From NCBI GenBank assembly GCA_964537555.1, contig CAZIAD010000034.1, forward strand, positions 1 through 36,775: 36,775 nt of DNA. Direction: 5' to 3'. The notes under the pieces were generated by a model, which did not search any database, was not told the origin of the DNA, and was given only the letters and a program-made list of their open reading frames with translations. Source of the DNA: CAYRWR01 sp964537555 (lineage in GTDB: Bacteria > Spirochaetota > Brevinematia > Brevinematales > CAYRWR01). Below, one piece after another: positions 1 to 7,705 of the stretch; positions within the stretch are counted from its first letter, which is position 1, and every line of letters begins with the position of its first letter. The translations under genes and the position numbers were made by a program.

Positions 1-714
1 ATAACTTTTAATACAAATATCAAAGTTGATAAATTAGTAGTTTATAACGGTTACCAAAAATCTAAAGAATTGTTTCTAAAAAACAATAGAATAAAAAGTG
101 TATACATATTAACATATCGGAGAGATGCTAAAGGCGTATTTCATGATAAAAAAGAACAAACTTTGATCCTGCCTGATACATTAACAAAACAAGAGTTATT
201 GTTAAATGAAGAAGTACATAGTTGGTTTTTTTCATTTTCTGTTGAGTCTATTTACCCCGGCACCAAGTATGACGATACCTGCATCAGCGAGATCGAGTTC
301 TGGTACCGAGGACAGAAATATGAGATCGTCAATCTGGAAAAAGCAAAGAAGGAGTTTTTAAAGGAATACATAACCAGAGGAAAGGATTTTTTAGAATCAG
401 TAGATACTATAGAAGGTTTGAGTGTCCAACAAAAGGAGCAGCTTTTTAAAATAGCGAGTGAGACACGTAATCCATCTGCAAAACCTCCATGGATGGATTT
501 TGCTTTTAAAAAAGATGGTAGTATTAGTCTATATAGCGGAACAATCGGCCAATGGAAAATCGATGAAAAAGGTGCATTATGGATAAAAGTAGGACAAGGG
601 CGATGGAAGGTCTCTCAGTCTGGTTATCAGGAGGGGGGGTACGAAGGAGAGGGGAAAAAGGCACTGGTAGGCACAGAATTGGAATGTACCAGAATATTTT
701 ATGCTAATCCTTAA
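1..714 (+). CDS. NADase-type glycan-binding domain protein, 5' end cut by window edge
   Basis: The reading frame is open from base 1 without a start, so the gene begins upstream; 237 codons are visible before the TAA. The first ~100 residues carry the discoidin-like NADase-type glycan-binding domain: VVYNGYQKS near the N-terminal edge and YPGTKYDDTCISEIEF about 80 residues on. The same landmarks occur in the protein at 12507-13664 (IYNGYQKSKSAW and YPGTKWPDTCISDIRF), so the two are homologous there. The C-terminal ~130 residues are lysine-rich and end in a Trp/Gly-rich section (GQWKIDEKGALWIKVGQGRW) that I do not recognise; unlike the 12507 protein there is no Hint domain. By family it should be exported and bind glycans, but the signal peptide lies outside the window. 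Base composition is AT-rich like the next gene. Domain call fairly sure; role inferred. Confidence 0.75.
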   Translation: MTFNTNIKVDKLVVYNGYQKSKELFLKNNRIKSVYILTYRRDAKGVFHDKKEQTLILPDTLTKQELLLNEEVHSWFFSFSVESIYPGTKYDDTCISEIEFWYRGQKYEIVNLEKAKKEFLKEYITRGKDFLESVDTIEGLSVQQKEQLFKIASETRNPSAKPPWMDFAFKKDGSISLYSGTIGQWKIDEKGALWIKVGQGRWKVSQSGYQEGGYEGEGKKALVGTELECTRIFYANP

Positions 715-782
715 AAAAGGTGGAATAATAAATAATTAGAGAGGAGCTCTTTGGATTAAAGTAGAGAACCATAAATGTGATC

Positions 783-795
783 GCATCCAGGATGC
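783..795. repeat. Short inverted repeat in leader of P13-like gene
   Basis: GCATCC A GGATGC is a perfect 6-bp inverted repeat about 58 bases before the ATG at 853. It could be an operator half-site pair or a small leader hairpin. Nothing else supports a function. Confidence 0.3.
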
Positions 796-852
796 AACTC
801 CTTCAGTCAGCTAAAAGATTATTAAGATTAAAATAAAAATCTGGAGAGAAAT

Positions 853-1446
853 ATGAAAAAGTGGATAGTTATTTTTGGTTTGCTAATTGTTCCCGGCTTG
901 GTTTCAAGTATGGATACAAATTCTGTTAAAGTGCGTCAATTGATTAAGAGTTCTATTCAAGAGAATAGAGGGGAGATTATATCACTCTCTTCAACATTAA
1001 ATTATGACGATCAAATGTCCTTATATAAGGACTTAAAGAAAACCAGTGTTCCCATGTTCCTGGTTAATCTTCTTGTACCAATCCCAGGATTGGGGTCAAT
1101 CATTCAAGGGGACACACTAGGAATCAAAACTACATACATTGGAGTGGGATCCGGGGGAGGAGTTGCATTATTAGGATATTTGATTTTTAGAAGAAGTTCT
1201 TATTCCAGTAGCCCTGATTCTTCGAAGTCAGTTGATTTTGGTTATTATACTATGATAGCGGGGGGGAGTATAGCTGGGGTATTTTTCCTTTATGGACTCA
1301 TAAAACCTTTCATCTATGCATCACATTATAACAGAGACTTAAAAAAACTGCTGTCTATTCCTGAGGAAAGTATAACTTTCCTGCCAAAAATAGATATGGA
1401 TGATAATTCCTTAAATTATAGACTTTGTTTTGAATATAGTTTTTAA
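853..1446 (+). CDS. P13-porin-like spirochaete membrane protein
   Basis: This 197-residue protein starts with a signal-peptide-like segment (MKKWIVIFGLLIVPGLVSS) preceded by a good ribosome site (GGAGAG). Residues ~66-80 read VPMFLVNLLVPIPGLGSII followed by QGD and then a glycine-rich hydrophobic stretch. This is the layout of the Borrelia P13 porin family (small N-terminal domain, N-L-L-x-x-x-x-G-x-G-S-x-x-Q-G-D, then hydrophobic segments). A second hydrophobic segment spans ~130-152. It ends in phenylalanine, as many outer-membrane proteins do. P13 relatives are small spirochaete envelope proteins, with channel activity reported for Borrelia P13. The assignment rests on motif resemblance, so P13-like is safer than porin. 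The neighbours are also exported proteins, but the gaps (138 and 61 bases) do not prove an operon. Confidence 0.6.
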   Translation: MKKWIVIFGLLIVPGLVSSMDTNSVKVRQLIKSSIQENRGEIISLSSTLNYDDQMSLYKDLKKTSVPMFLVNLLVPIPGLGSIIQGDTLGIKTTYIGVGSGGGVALLGYLIFRRSSYSSSPDSSKSVDFGYYTMIAGGSIAGVFFLYGLIKPFIYASHYNRDLKKLLSIPEESITFLPKIDMDDNSLNYRLCFEYSF

Positions 1447-1507
1447 AAATATTTGAGAATACCCAAAATATCTGGAAAACACTAGAAAACCAAAAGGAGA
1501 TAAAAAC

Positions 1508-1963
1508 ATGAAAAACGCACTCTTGATCGTTACCCTCCTCATACTCACTTCCTGTGGGTCTGATGACAGTTATGTAAAAGATCTGAATGCCCAGATCGCA
1601 GAGATGAAAAAACACGAAGTCTATATCTTGAGCAATGCTCAGGTTCAGCTCATCGTGATGGATAATGATCCCCGTATCCAGGAGCCCAAATCCTTCCCTG
1701 TCACCAAAGACTCCTTCAGAAGACTATTCAAAGAGCTGAATATCACTTCAGCCCGGGTCACACCGACCGTGTACCAATCTTTGGTCACTGAACTGATCCC
1801 TGTAGCCCAGACCGGCAGGCAGTTTACCCTCAATATGGAACAGGATGGAAGCTTTTTCACAGGTAATGTGATGAAAGACTTTCAGTCCGAAGGCTACATT
1901 TTTTTCGGGGGGCTATGGTATACCAATGTCAGAAAGGGAACAGTAGGGATTCCTTTGGAATAA
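1508..1963 (+). CDS. Small lipoprotein of unknown function
   Basis: The 151-residue protein begins with a lipoprotein signal (MKNALLIVTLLILTSC), predicting lipidation of Cys16. The start is fixed by AAAAGGAGAT eight bases upstream. The mature part begins with a short Ser/Asp-rich linker and an amphipathic helix (~25-37), followed by a mixed alpha/beta domain and an aromatic C-terminus (YIFFGGLWYTNVRKG). I recognise no catalytic motif. Codon and base use is less AT-rich than the two genes before it. It is probably an envelope lipoprotein; function unknown. Confidence 0.75.
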   Translation: MKNALLIVTLLILTSCGSDDSYVKDLNAQIAEMKKHEVYILSNAQVQLIVMDNDPRIQEPKSFPVTKDSFRRLFKELNITSARVTPTVYQSLVTELIPVAQTGRQFTLNMEQDGSFFTGNVMKDFQSEGYIFFGGLWYTNVRKGTVGIPLE

Positions 1964-1984
1964 AGATTTAACTGGACAACTTCT

Positions 1985-2018
1985 ACACAATACCCTTCCC
2001 TCCTGGAAGGGTATGTGT
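1985..2018. terminator. Strong stem-loop after lipoprotein gene
   Basis: ATACCCTTCC (1990-1999) and GGAAGGGTAT (2005-2014) are perfect complements around a five-base loop, and four more pairs form outside one bulged A. It starts about 22 bases past the stop at 1963. No T tract follows, so it is a candidate terminator or mRNA-end hairpin rather than a textbook intrinsic terminator. Confidence 0.45.
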
Positions 2019-2272
2019 TATTGGTAAAACCACGGATGTGAGTTTGGGCACGACCGCAGAGGGAGTTTGAAATCCCCCGGCTGGCCCCGGAGCCAGTAGA
2101 GTAAAAAGTATACAGGAACCACCTTTACATAGAGAAACCATCCCACCGGCGCCTAGACCCTGGGTATATGTCATATACCCACCCCCCGGGAGGGACCCCC
2201 TCACAAACTTTGCAAAATCCCCCAAAACATATATAATTAAACACTGATTTAAACCAATAACAGGGGTAAAAC
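2019..2272. other. GC-rich structured intergenic stretch without a gene
   Basis: No convincing gene lies here; the minus-strand open frame at 1983-2225 is only Gly/Pro-rich low-complexity sequence. The stretch is rich in small inverted repeats: CTGGC/GCCAG near 2081-2096 and GGGTATAT/ATATACCC near 2161-2179, plus G and C runs. It may be a structured RNA or a repeat. I recognise no riboswitch or RNA family. Confidence 0.35.
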
Positions 2273-2770
2273 ATGGACATATTACAGGATCAGGCCTTCC
2301 TGAGCCGCGTCCGCAACATAGAATGGTTCTCCAATGTAGGCAATGAGATCAAGCGCCCGTCCACTTTTGACATAGAGTATGTCAAATCCTGGAAGCAGGC
2401 TAAAAGTGCCTATTTACAAAACGAGTGGTCTGAAGCCCGGATCACGGCCAAGAATGAATTTACGGCACTGCTTAAGAAAAACCACCCTGATCACTATCCC
2501 CACTGGGACAACCTCCTGCGCCAGGCCCGTATGTTTGTGCAGAAAGAGATGCAGCACCTCTGGGAGACCACCCAGGCTGATAACCGGCTGGATGAAAAGT
2601 TCCTCACCGATGTGCGTACCTCAGTCTTTTACGCCTTTGTAGAAAGGGCCTACCAGGACGTAGTAGAGCGCCAGGGCTTCTTCCTCAAGATCCTCAGCAT
2701 CTACGAGTCCGGAAACTACCCCTGCGGCTGGAAAGGCGACTACCCCCAGGGCAAGCTCATTGTGTATTAG
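2273..2770 (+). CDS. Hypothetical soluble protein
   Basis: A 165-residue protein with no signal peptide or membrane segment, so probably cytoplasmic. It is mostly helical, rich in Trp, Gln and Lys, and ends in a distinctive PCGWKGDYPQGKLIVY tail that I remember from uncharacterised bacterial cytoplasmic proteins but cannot tie to a named family. The ribosome site is poor (AACAGGGGT upstream of the ATG). The stop at 2768-2770 is followed within three bases by a dispersed repeat, so the gene ends exactly where the repeat starts. Function unknown. Confidence 0.65.
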   Translation: MDILQDQAFLSRVRNIEWFSNVGNEIKRPSTFDIEYVKSWKQAKSAYLQNEWSEARITAKNEFTALLKKNHPDHYPHWDNLLRQARMFVQKEMQHLWETTQADNRLDEKFLTDVRTSVFYAFVERAYQDVVERQGFFLKILSIYESGNYPCGWKGDYPQGKLIVY

Positions 2771-3057
2771 GGTGAGTCAATAGTCGATAGTCTATAGTCA
2801 ATAGCAGGCACAGTCTTTAATGTCCGAGCCCCTATCCTTAAACAGAAAGAAAATGTACAACCCAGACAAGCCCTACTGCCTCGCCGAAGTCTGCCTGATA
2901 TGCTCCTCAATGTGCGCCCTACCATAAACCCCAATAGGGCTGACCTACCCCAGCCTAAACCCCTCCGACAGGACATTCAGCCCTTTCGGCACATTGAACT
3001 GCTATACTCCAGCAGACATTTCGCGAGGGGTTGTCCTGATGTCCCACCGAGGAAAGG

Positions 3058-3090
3058 GCATTTTCTTTGCTGCCCCGGGCAAAGAAATGC
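3058..3090. repeat. Conserved hairpin inside repeat copy A
   Basis: GCATTTTCTTTGC pairs with GCAAAGAAATGC with one bulged T. The same position in copies C and D holds a different but still perfectly paired stem, which suggests the structure is kept rather than the sequence. Confidence 0.6.
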
Positions 3091-3178
3091 CGTAGCCCGC
3101 CAGCTGACGCTGGCAAAGGCACTTTTGCGGCAGGCGATGCCCTGCCTCACTCCGACAGGGGTTCTTTCCTCAGACCCC

Positions 3179-3214
3179 GGGCTATTTCACATTGCTGACG
3201 CAATCTGAAAGCCC
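3179..3214 (-). terminator. Repeat-end stem-loop abutting amidohydrolase stop codon
   Basis: Read on the minus strand, the base right after the TGA stop begins a stem GGGCT-TTCA / TGAA-(AT)-AGCCC with an inner ATTGC/GCAAT stem and a four-base loop. The identical element follows the stop of the unrelated gene at 5382. There is no U tract, so it is a 3'-end hairpin or Rho-boundary candidate rather than a classical intrinsic terminator. Confidence 0.5.
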
Positions 3215-4333
3215 TCAGTCCTCCAGGCGGAAAAAGCGCCGGGGATTGTCACTGGCGATGCGCCGGAACTTCTCCTCCCCCAGCTCGGAACGGATATTGA
3301 GACTGAAGGTCCGCTCGCTGGCCTCTCCCACCACCAGGAAGTAGTCTGAACCGAACAGAATACGGTCGTTCAGAGTGTTATCATTGAGCAGTACATTGAG
3401 CAGGGCCGCGTGGTCGGGATGGCCTAGGGTATAGGAGATATCGGTATAGAGATGAGGGTACTTCCTCATCAGTGATTTGATGATGCGGAACCAGTTGGAC
3501 AGGTAGCTGACAGAGCGGTCCAGGGGCGGGTCGTACAGATAGTCCTGCCACTCCTCAGTACCGCCCCAGTGGGCGATGTCCAGGTGCAGCTCGGGGAATC
3601 TCTCCAGCACCGGCTCGTAGTTCATGGGGTGGCTGAAGTAATTGGACAGCTCCCGCTTACTCTTTCCGTCTACCGGCACATCGGGGTGGATCTCGTCCTG
3701 CACCAGGCGGATGAGCTCAGTCCTGGGCCCCCGGTAATACACCGTACCGTTTTTAGTACCGTGGGAGATCACGGGCAGCTTATGCTCCTGGGCATAGGCA
3801 TAGATGCCGTCCAGGCGCCGGTCATAGGGATAGTAGCCCAGGGCAGGGTAGAGCTTGATCCCCGCGAATCCATGCTCTTCTACATAGAATCGCACGATAT
3901 TCTCAATACTGGGCCTCCGGGGATCCACGCAGATAAAGGGCAGAATCTTATCCCCCAGCTGCCGCTTAAGCAGGGCCAGCTCATCCAGCTGCTCCTTGTA
4001 GGGCCGGGGTACGGGACCGGCTCCCATATACTCCATGTCCATAGCCAGGCTCACAAACACCGCGTCCCGGGGGTAGAATCTCCGCATATTGTCCAGCACC
4101 CCTCTCTGGGAGCCCAGAGAGTCCGTCCATATCATATTGGCCCAGCGGTCGAATATGTCATCCTCAGAGCTCATAATATTGTGTAAAAAACGGGCCAGAG
4201 CCCGGGTAAACCGGGGCCGCCCCAGCAGCCGCACCAGCCCCGCCGGCAGAAACCGCTTAGGCACATCCTTATTCAAAAAAGTATGCGCGTGACAATTGTA
4301 AATGATATATTTTTCAGCTTTCACCTGCTCCAT
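3215..4333 (-). CDS. Amidohydrolase-family metal-dependent hydrolase
   Basis: A 372-residue cytoplasmic protein of the amidohydrolase-2 type (TIM barrel). The HxH metal motif is His15-Ala-His17 (YNCHAHTF). KLYPALGYYPYD and PVISHGTKNG follow mid-sequence, then LDIAHWGG, and GSDYF near the C-terminus supplies the usual late Asp. It ends in the ASDNPRRFF element typical of these hydrolases (N-x-x-R-x-F). The substrate cannot be told; relatives include decarboxylases, lactonases and amidases. The start at 4333 has an AGGGGA site about eight bases upstream. Upstream on the same strand is a membrane protein gene 70 bases away. The stop directly touches repeat copy A. Confidence 0.85.
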   Translation of the reverse strand: MEQVKAEKYIIYNCHAHTFLNKDVPKRFLPAGLVRLLGRPRFTRALARFLHNIMSSEDDIFDRWANMIWTDSLGSQRGVLDNMRRFYPRDAVFVSLAMDMEYMGAGPVPRPYKEQLDELALLKRQLGDKILPFICVDPRRPSIENIVRFYVEEHGFAGIKLYPALGYYPYDRRLDGIYAYAQEHKLPVISHGTKNGTVYYRGPRTELIRLVQDEIHPDVPVDGKSKRELSNYFSHPMNYEPVLERFPELHLDIAHWGGTEEWQDYLYDPPLDRSVSYLSNWFRIIKSLMRKYPHLYTDISYTLGHPDHAALLNVLLNDNTLNDRILFGSDYFLVVGEASERTFSLNIRSELGEEKFRRIASDNPRRFFRLED

Positions 4334-4403
4334 AGATCAGTCCCCTGTATAGTTTATAAAAAAATATTTATAGTAAATTAAATCGATATCCGACTATATA
4401 ATA

Positions 4404-4907
4404 TTAGTTTTCTCTTCTTTTAAAGGACCACAGGATTAGTAGTCCACATATCAATAGAAAACTGAAAGATCCAATAAATTCTACCTTAAAATAATAAAAA
4501 AGATTCATTTTCATTTTAATCTGCTGATTGGGTATTTCACTCATAGATTGTAATGAAAGAATTGTTTCTGTCCTGGGACCATATGTTAGTTGAAGTTTAA
4601 TTTTTGAAGATTCTAGTCTCTTTAAGGTATTATAATTAGGTGTATAATCTGGATAGATAAATTCAAAGTCTGGATTTTTAATATGTAACTCACTTGACAT
4701 ACCATCAGAAAATTCAGATGGTTCTGTGACTTCTGAAACCTGAAAATAATCATTTATTGTACCAGGTTTAAGGACATCAATTATATAAGGGATCCACAGG
4801 TAAAATAGGTATAGTGCAATTACAAAACAGGCACCAATAGCAGCTGACAATTGCCAGTTACTAATAGCATAAGTCCTTTCCTGATATAAATGTACAGGCT
4901 TGGTCAT
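4404..4907 (-). CDS. Two-helix membrane protein of unknown function
   Basis: A 167-residue protein with a hydrophobic helix near the N-terminus (AAIGACFVIALYLFYLWIPYI) and another at the C-terminus (FSFLLICGLLILWSF) followed by KRREN. The ~100 residues between would lie outside the membrane. I chose the ATG at 4907 over the frame's earlier ATG at 4958 because AGAGGGACAACC precedes it with good spacing and a promoter-like TATAAG lies between the two. The sequence is AT-rich compared with the amidohydrolase gene. The layout (two helices enclosing an extracytoplasmic domain) resembles DUF3592-like proteins, but I cannot assign a family. Confidence 0.65.
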   Translation of the reverse strand: MTKPVHLYQERTYAISNWQLSAAIGACFVIALYLFYLWIPYIIDVLKPGTINDYFQVSEVTEPSEFSDGMSSELHIKNPDFEFIYPDYTPNYNTLKRLESSKIKLQLTYGPRTETILSLQSMSEIPNQQIKMKMNLFYYFKVEFIGSFSFLLICGLLILWSFKRREN

Positions 4908-4922
4908 GGTTGTCCCTCTATT

Positions 4923-4952
4923 CTTATAGTCAAATAAATCTTGAGCCCACAA
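4923..4952 (-). promoter_or_regulatory. Candidate promoter for the 4907 gene
   Basis: On the minus strand TTGTGG (4947-4952) and TATAAG (4923-4928) are 18 bases apart and about 15 bases before the chosen start. The -10 sits inside a GACTATA unit, the heptamer of the dispersed repeats. Confidence 0.4.
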
Positions 4953-4977
4953 CATCATTATGCATTACTCAGTTATT

Positions 4978-5382
4978 AACCCGCCAATACCGAGCCCTAA
5001 CCCTTCAACAAAAAGAAAATCTTCAACCCCACCAAGCCCTACTTCCTCGCCGAAGTCTGCCTGCTCTTCTCCGTATTGTGCGCCCCAGCCTGTACTTATC
5101 AGGGCTGACCTACCCTAAACTAAACCCCGCCTCTGGCCATTCAGCCCGCCCGGCACAATACCTGCTACACTCCAGCAGACATTTCGCGAGGGGAAGCCCT
5201 AGTGTCTCATCGACAAAAGAGGGATTTTTCTTTGCCAAGCTTTATTTTGATCCTTCAAAAGAAAGCGGAAAGCCCCCTGACTCACGCCAGGCCAGGCACT
5301 ACCGCGGCTGCCTATGTCCTGCCTCCTACCGCCAGGGAGCGACCCCGGGCTATTTCACATTGCTGACGCAATCTGAAAGCCC
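4978..5382 (+). repeat. Dispersed intergenic repeat, copy B
   Basis: Same block order as copy A: CCGAGCCC, CCTCGCCGAAGTCTGCCTG, GGGCTGACCTACCC, CAGCAGACATTTCGCGAGGG, a degenerate hairpin region near 5222-5275, and the end stem-loop identical to copy A. The heptamer array is missing. It adds a CAGGCACTACC...ACCGCCAGGGAGC block shared with copy D. It lies downstream of the 5382-6272 gene and upstream of the 4907 gene. The open frame across it (4910-5434) is not conserved in other copies. Confidence 0.85.
5347..5382 (-). terminator. Repeat-end stem-loop overlapping stop of the 5382 gene
   Basis: Same stem-loop as at 3179-3214. Its last base is also the third base of the TAG stop (5382-5384 on the minus strand). 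The sequence is identical at both sites although the genes are unrelated. Confidence 0.5.
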
Positions 5383-6272
5383 TATTTCAGCACCATACCC
5401 CCCGCCCCGGTGGAGTAAAAGGTATAGACCTTAGACTTCTGGGGAATGACCGCGAAGGCCTGGCTGAAGGAGCTGCGTATCCCCATCTTACGGGCCAGCT
5501 GCTCATTGGTAGCCGTGGCGATGAGGGTGCGTACCGAGTCCCGGTAGTCCTTCTCATCCAGGTTGTATATCTCATCCGAAGGCAGTTTAAAGCTGAGGGG
5601 CATCTCATCCTTGGTGAGGAGCAGGGACTCTCCCTCCTCCGAGGCTACCGTGTCCGAAAAGGCCCGGTAGGGAAAGGCGATATTGATCCTGTCTCCGTTT
5701 TCTATCATGGCGTACTTAAAGTTTATCACCCCGAAGTCCATGTAGAGGCGGCTGCCTTCCACGGTATACACATATTCCCCGCTCTCCACATCTTTTTCCC
5801 TGACCGGGGAATAGGCGAAGAATTTCATATTGACATTGATCTGGTCCTTACCATCGGCCTGCACCGGGGTAGCCGTCAGTTCCAGGACCTTACGCTCCGA
5901 GTTCAGGTTGTTGAGGGTAGCCTCCAGGGTCTTCACTTCCTTGAAGAGGCGCAGTGAGCCCGCCACCTTGTCGAATGACACATAGACCATGGATACCACC
6001 AGCACCAGAAAGATCCCGATCAGGATATTGGTGATATTGGAGTAAAACCACAGCAGGGACTCAGTCACTCCTCCCAGTACGGAGGAAAAGCTGTAGCCGT
6101 CCTTGCCGTTCTTCATCTTCACGATGACCATGGAGATAAAAGCCACCGCTATCAGTATCCAGCCCCAGGGGGTCAGAAACAAAAAGCGGGCAATAAAAAT
6201 AAGGACGTTGACCACACCCTTGAGGGACTGCGACATGGTCTCCAGGGCGGTCAGGGTATCTTTGATTTCCAT
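5382..6272 (-). CDS. Membrane protein, paralogue of its upstream neighbour
   Basis: A 296-residue protein with hydrophobic segments at ~21-34, ~37-52 and ~83-100, then a short coiled region (LEATLNNLNSERKVLEL, ~116-132) and an extracytoplasmic beta-rich domain. Residues 200-210 read FPYRAFSDTVA; the protein encoded just upstream has FPWRMYSDRVA at 113-123, and hydrophobic spacing on both sides also matches, so the two look like paralogues. The start codon follows the upstream stop without a gap, indicating translational coupling. The C-terminus ends in a flexible glycine-rich tail (TGAGGMVLK). I know no family for it. Confidence 0.7.
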   Translation of the reverse strand: MEIKDTLTALETMSQSLKGVVNVLIFIARFLFLTPWGWILIAVAFISMVIVKMKNGKDGYSFSSVLGGVTESLLWFYSNITNILIGIFLVLVVSMVYVSFDKVAGSLRLFKEVKTLEATLNNLNSERKVLELTATPVQADGKDQINVNMKFFAYSPVREKDVESGEYVYTVEGSRLYMDFGVINFKYAMIENGDRINIAFPYRAFSDTVASEEGESLLLTKDEMPLSFKLPSDEIYNLDEKDYRDSVRTLIATATNEQLARKMGIRSSFSQAFAVIPQKSKVYTFYSTGAGGMVLK

Positions 6273-6920
6273 CTATTCCTCCAATAATTCCAGCGCCCCG
6301 TTGGGGTGGATGATACATATATAATCTTTTCCGGCTTCCCATTTACCCAGTATGCCCATGTGCAGGGAGCTGTCATACACATCTTTGATATACTGGTCCC
6401 GGATCTGGGCATAGACCTCCGACTCCTCAAAGGCGGTAGCATAGATGTCCTTCAGGGTGTTGACCCAGGTATCATCCTGGCCCTGGCGCCGGTAGTTCAG
6501 GGGGAAGCCCTGCTCCACACCCAGTCCCCGGATATCCGTACCTTTATCCGGTGCTACCCGGTCACTGTACATGCGCCAGGGAAACACAAAGGCCTTGCTC
6601 TCCTCCTCCAGCTGGCAGTACACGATCCGGGCCTCGATAAAGAGGTCGTCCCCCGGTATAGTATAGTCCCCTTTAGCCTGCACCTGCCCGTCCTGGTCCA
6701 GCACAGACAGCCGGTAACTGATCACCCCGTTCCCCCGGGACAGCACCCGAATGCGGGCAAATTCCTGCTTACTCTTTACCGTCTCGATAGCCTGGCGCAG
6801 CTGCCCCGCCCGGTTGACCAGGTACTTCTGGAATACCGTAAAAAACAGGGTCACCCCCGCTCCCAGCAGCAGGATAAAAAAGGCCAGCCCCAGCCGGCTC
6901 GATTTATTATAGGATGCCAT
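6273..6920 (-). CDS. Single-helix membrane protein, first gene of two-gene operon
   Basis: A 215-residue protein with one N-terminal membrane segment (~10-30), a short heptad-like helix (~38-56), then an extracytoplasmic beta-rich domain containing FPWRMYSDRVA at 113-123. This domain is the counterpart of the one in the downstream protein (5382-6272). The start at 6920 has GGGAGG about eight bases upstream, and a consensus-like promoter lies at 6944-6972. The stop and the next start are adjacent, so the two are surely co-expressed. Two membrane-anchored paralogues made together suggest a hetero-oligomer; this is inference. Function unknown. Confidence 0.7.
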   Translation of the reverse strand: MASYNKSSRLGLAFFILLLGAGVTLFFTVFQKYLVNRAGQLRQAIETVKSKQEFARIRVLSRGNGVISYRLSVLDQDGQVQAKGDYTIPGDDLFIEARIVYCQLEEESKAFVFPWRMYSDRVAPDKGTDIRGLGVEQGFPLNYRRQGQDDTWVNTLKDIYATAFEESEVYAQIRDQYIKDVYDSSLHMGILGKWEAGKDYICIIHPNGALELLEE

Positions 6921-6943
6921 AGCTACCTCCCGTATATGGAGAT

Positions 6944-6972
6944 ATTATACTGGCATAAGTTTTGAAAGTCAA
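6944..6972 (-). promoter_or_regulatory. Sigma70-type promoter of the 6920-5382 operon
   Basis: Minus strand TTGACT (6967-6972), a 17-base spacer and TATAAT (6944-6949). Transcription would begin roughly 15-20 bases before the start codon, with GGGAGG between. Confidence 0.75.
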
Positions 6973-7099
6973 AAGCTAAGCCCTCCTTTCAGGGAAAAAT
7001 TTAAGCAGGGGGCCCTCCCGGACTAAAGGGGCTCCCCTTCAGAGATAAACACCACAGGCCCGGGTTTTCTGCCCGGTCTCCCCTCCCTTACGCCTCCTT

Positions 7100-7134
7100 T
7101 GACTATAGACTATGGACTATTGACTTTCGACTAG
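7100..7134 (+). repeat. GACTNNN heptamer array
   Basis: Four to five consecutive seven-base units GACTATA, GACTATG, GACTATT, GACTTTC, GACTAGT. The first four bases are fixed and the last three vary. Confidence 0.8.
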
Positions 7135-7303
7135 TGGCTCATCCCGCCGGAGACAGAGAGGGCCCCGGCTGATGCGGTTCTACGCTTCAGCAGTACAGCC
7201 CTGTTATACCAGCAGGTTAGGCTGTGTCGTGGGTAAGGCCTCCGGCCCCCTGGCACTGAGGGCTTGCCGGATGCCTCAGCAGCCGGCACTAGCCCGGGGG
7301 CTC

Positions 7304-7333
7304 CATACTTTCTTGCTGCCCCAAGAAAGTATG
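7304..7333. repeat. Perfect 12-bp hairpin in repeat copy C
   Basis: CATACTTTCTTG and CAAGAAAGTATG are perfect complements around CTGCCC. CAAAGAAGGGG follows. The identical hairpin is at 9122-9151. Confidence 0.75.
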
Positions 7334-7705
7334 CAAAGAAGGGGCTTTTTGCCGGTGGGACACTAGGGCATTCCCTCGCGAAATGTCTGCTGGGGTGTAG
7401 CAGTTCAATGTGCCGGACGGGCTGAATGGCCGTAGGCGGGGTTTAGGCTAGGGTAGGTCAGCCCTTATGAGGTGTATAGTAGGGTGCACATTGAGGAGCA
7501 CAGCAGGCAGACTTCGGCGAGGCATTGAGGATTGGTGGGGTTGCAGGTTTTGTGTCTGCTTGAATATTGAGGCTCGGACTTAAAAGACAGTGCCTGCTAT
7601 TGACTATAGACTTCTGCAGCCACCTTCGGCGGGGCAGTAGAGCTTGTCTGGGTTGCACATTTTGTATATTTTGAAGTCTCGAGCTCGGACTTAAAAGACA
7701 GTGCC

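Larger units (their letters stand above)
2774..3214 (+). repeat. Dispersed intergenic repeat, copy A (most complete)
   Basis: About 440 bases between the stop of the 2273 gene and the stop of the convergent amidohydrolase gene. Blocks in order: a heptamer array (GTCAATAGTCGATAGTCTATAG), a CAGGCACAGTCTTTAATG block, GCCTCGCCGAAGTCTGCCTG, AATGTGCGCCCTACC, GGGCTGACCTACCC, CAGCAGACATTTCGCGAGGG, a hairpin (3058-3090), and an end stem-loop (3179-3214). Most blocks recur in copies at 4978-5382, 7097-7733 (inverted) and 9040-9556 (inverted). Open frames inside it, such as 2900-3208, are not conserved between copies, so I treat it as non-coding. Confidence 0.85.

Noticed and set aside
1983..2225. Minus-strand Gly/Pro-rich 80-codon frame
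   Set aside because: It is low-complexity, spans a strong hairpin and lacks a ribosome site.
2900..3208. Open frames inside repeats (also 4910-5434, 7172-7366, 7458-7658, 9018-9380, 9489-9686)
   Set aside because: Their proteins are not conserved between repeat copies although the DNA is; frames are shifted by small indels, so the repeats are non-coding.
3569..4186. Plus-strand open frame of 205 codons
   Set aside because: It lies fully antisense to the amidohydrolase gene, whose motifs are clear.
7100..7134. Possible CRISPR or larger tandem array from the GACTATN repeats
   Set aside because: Units are only seven bases, contiguous and without spacers or cas genes.
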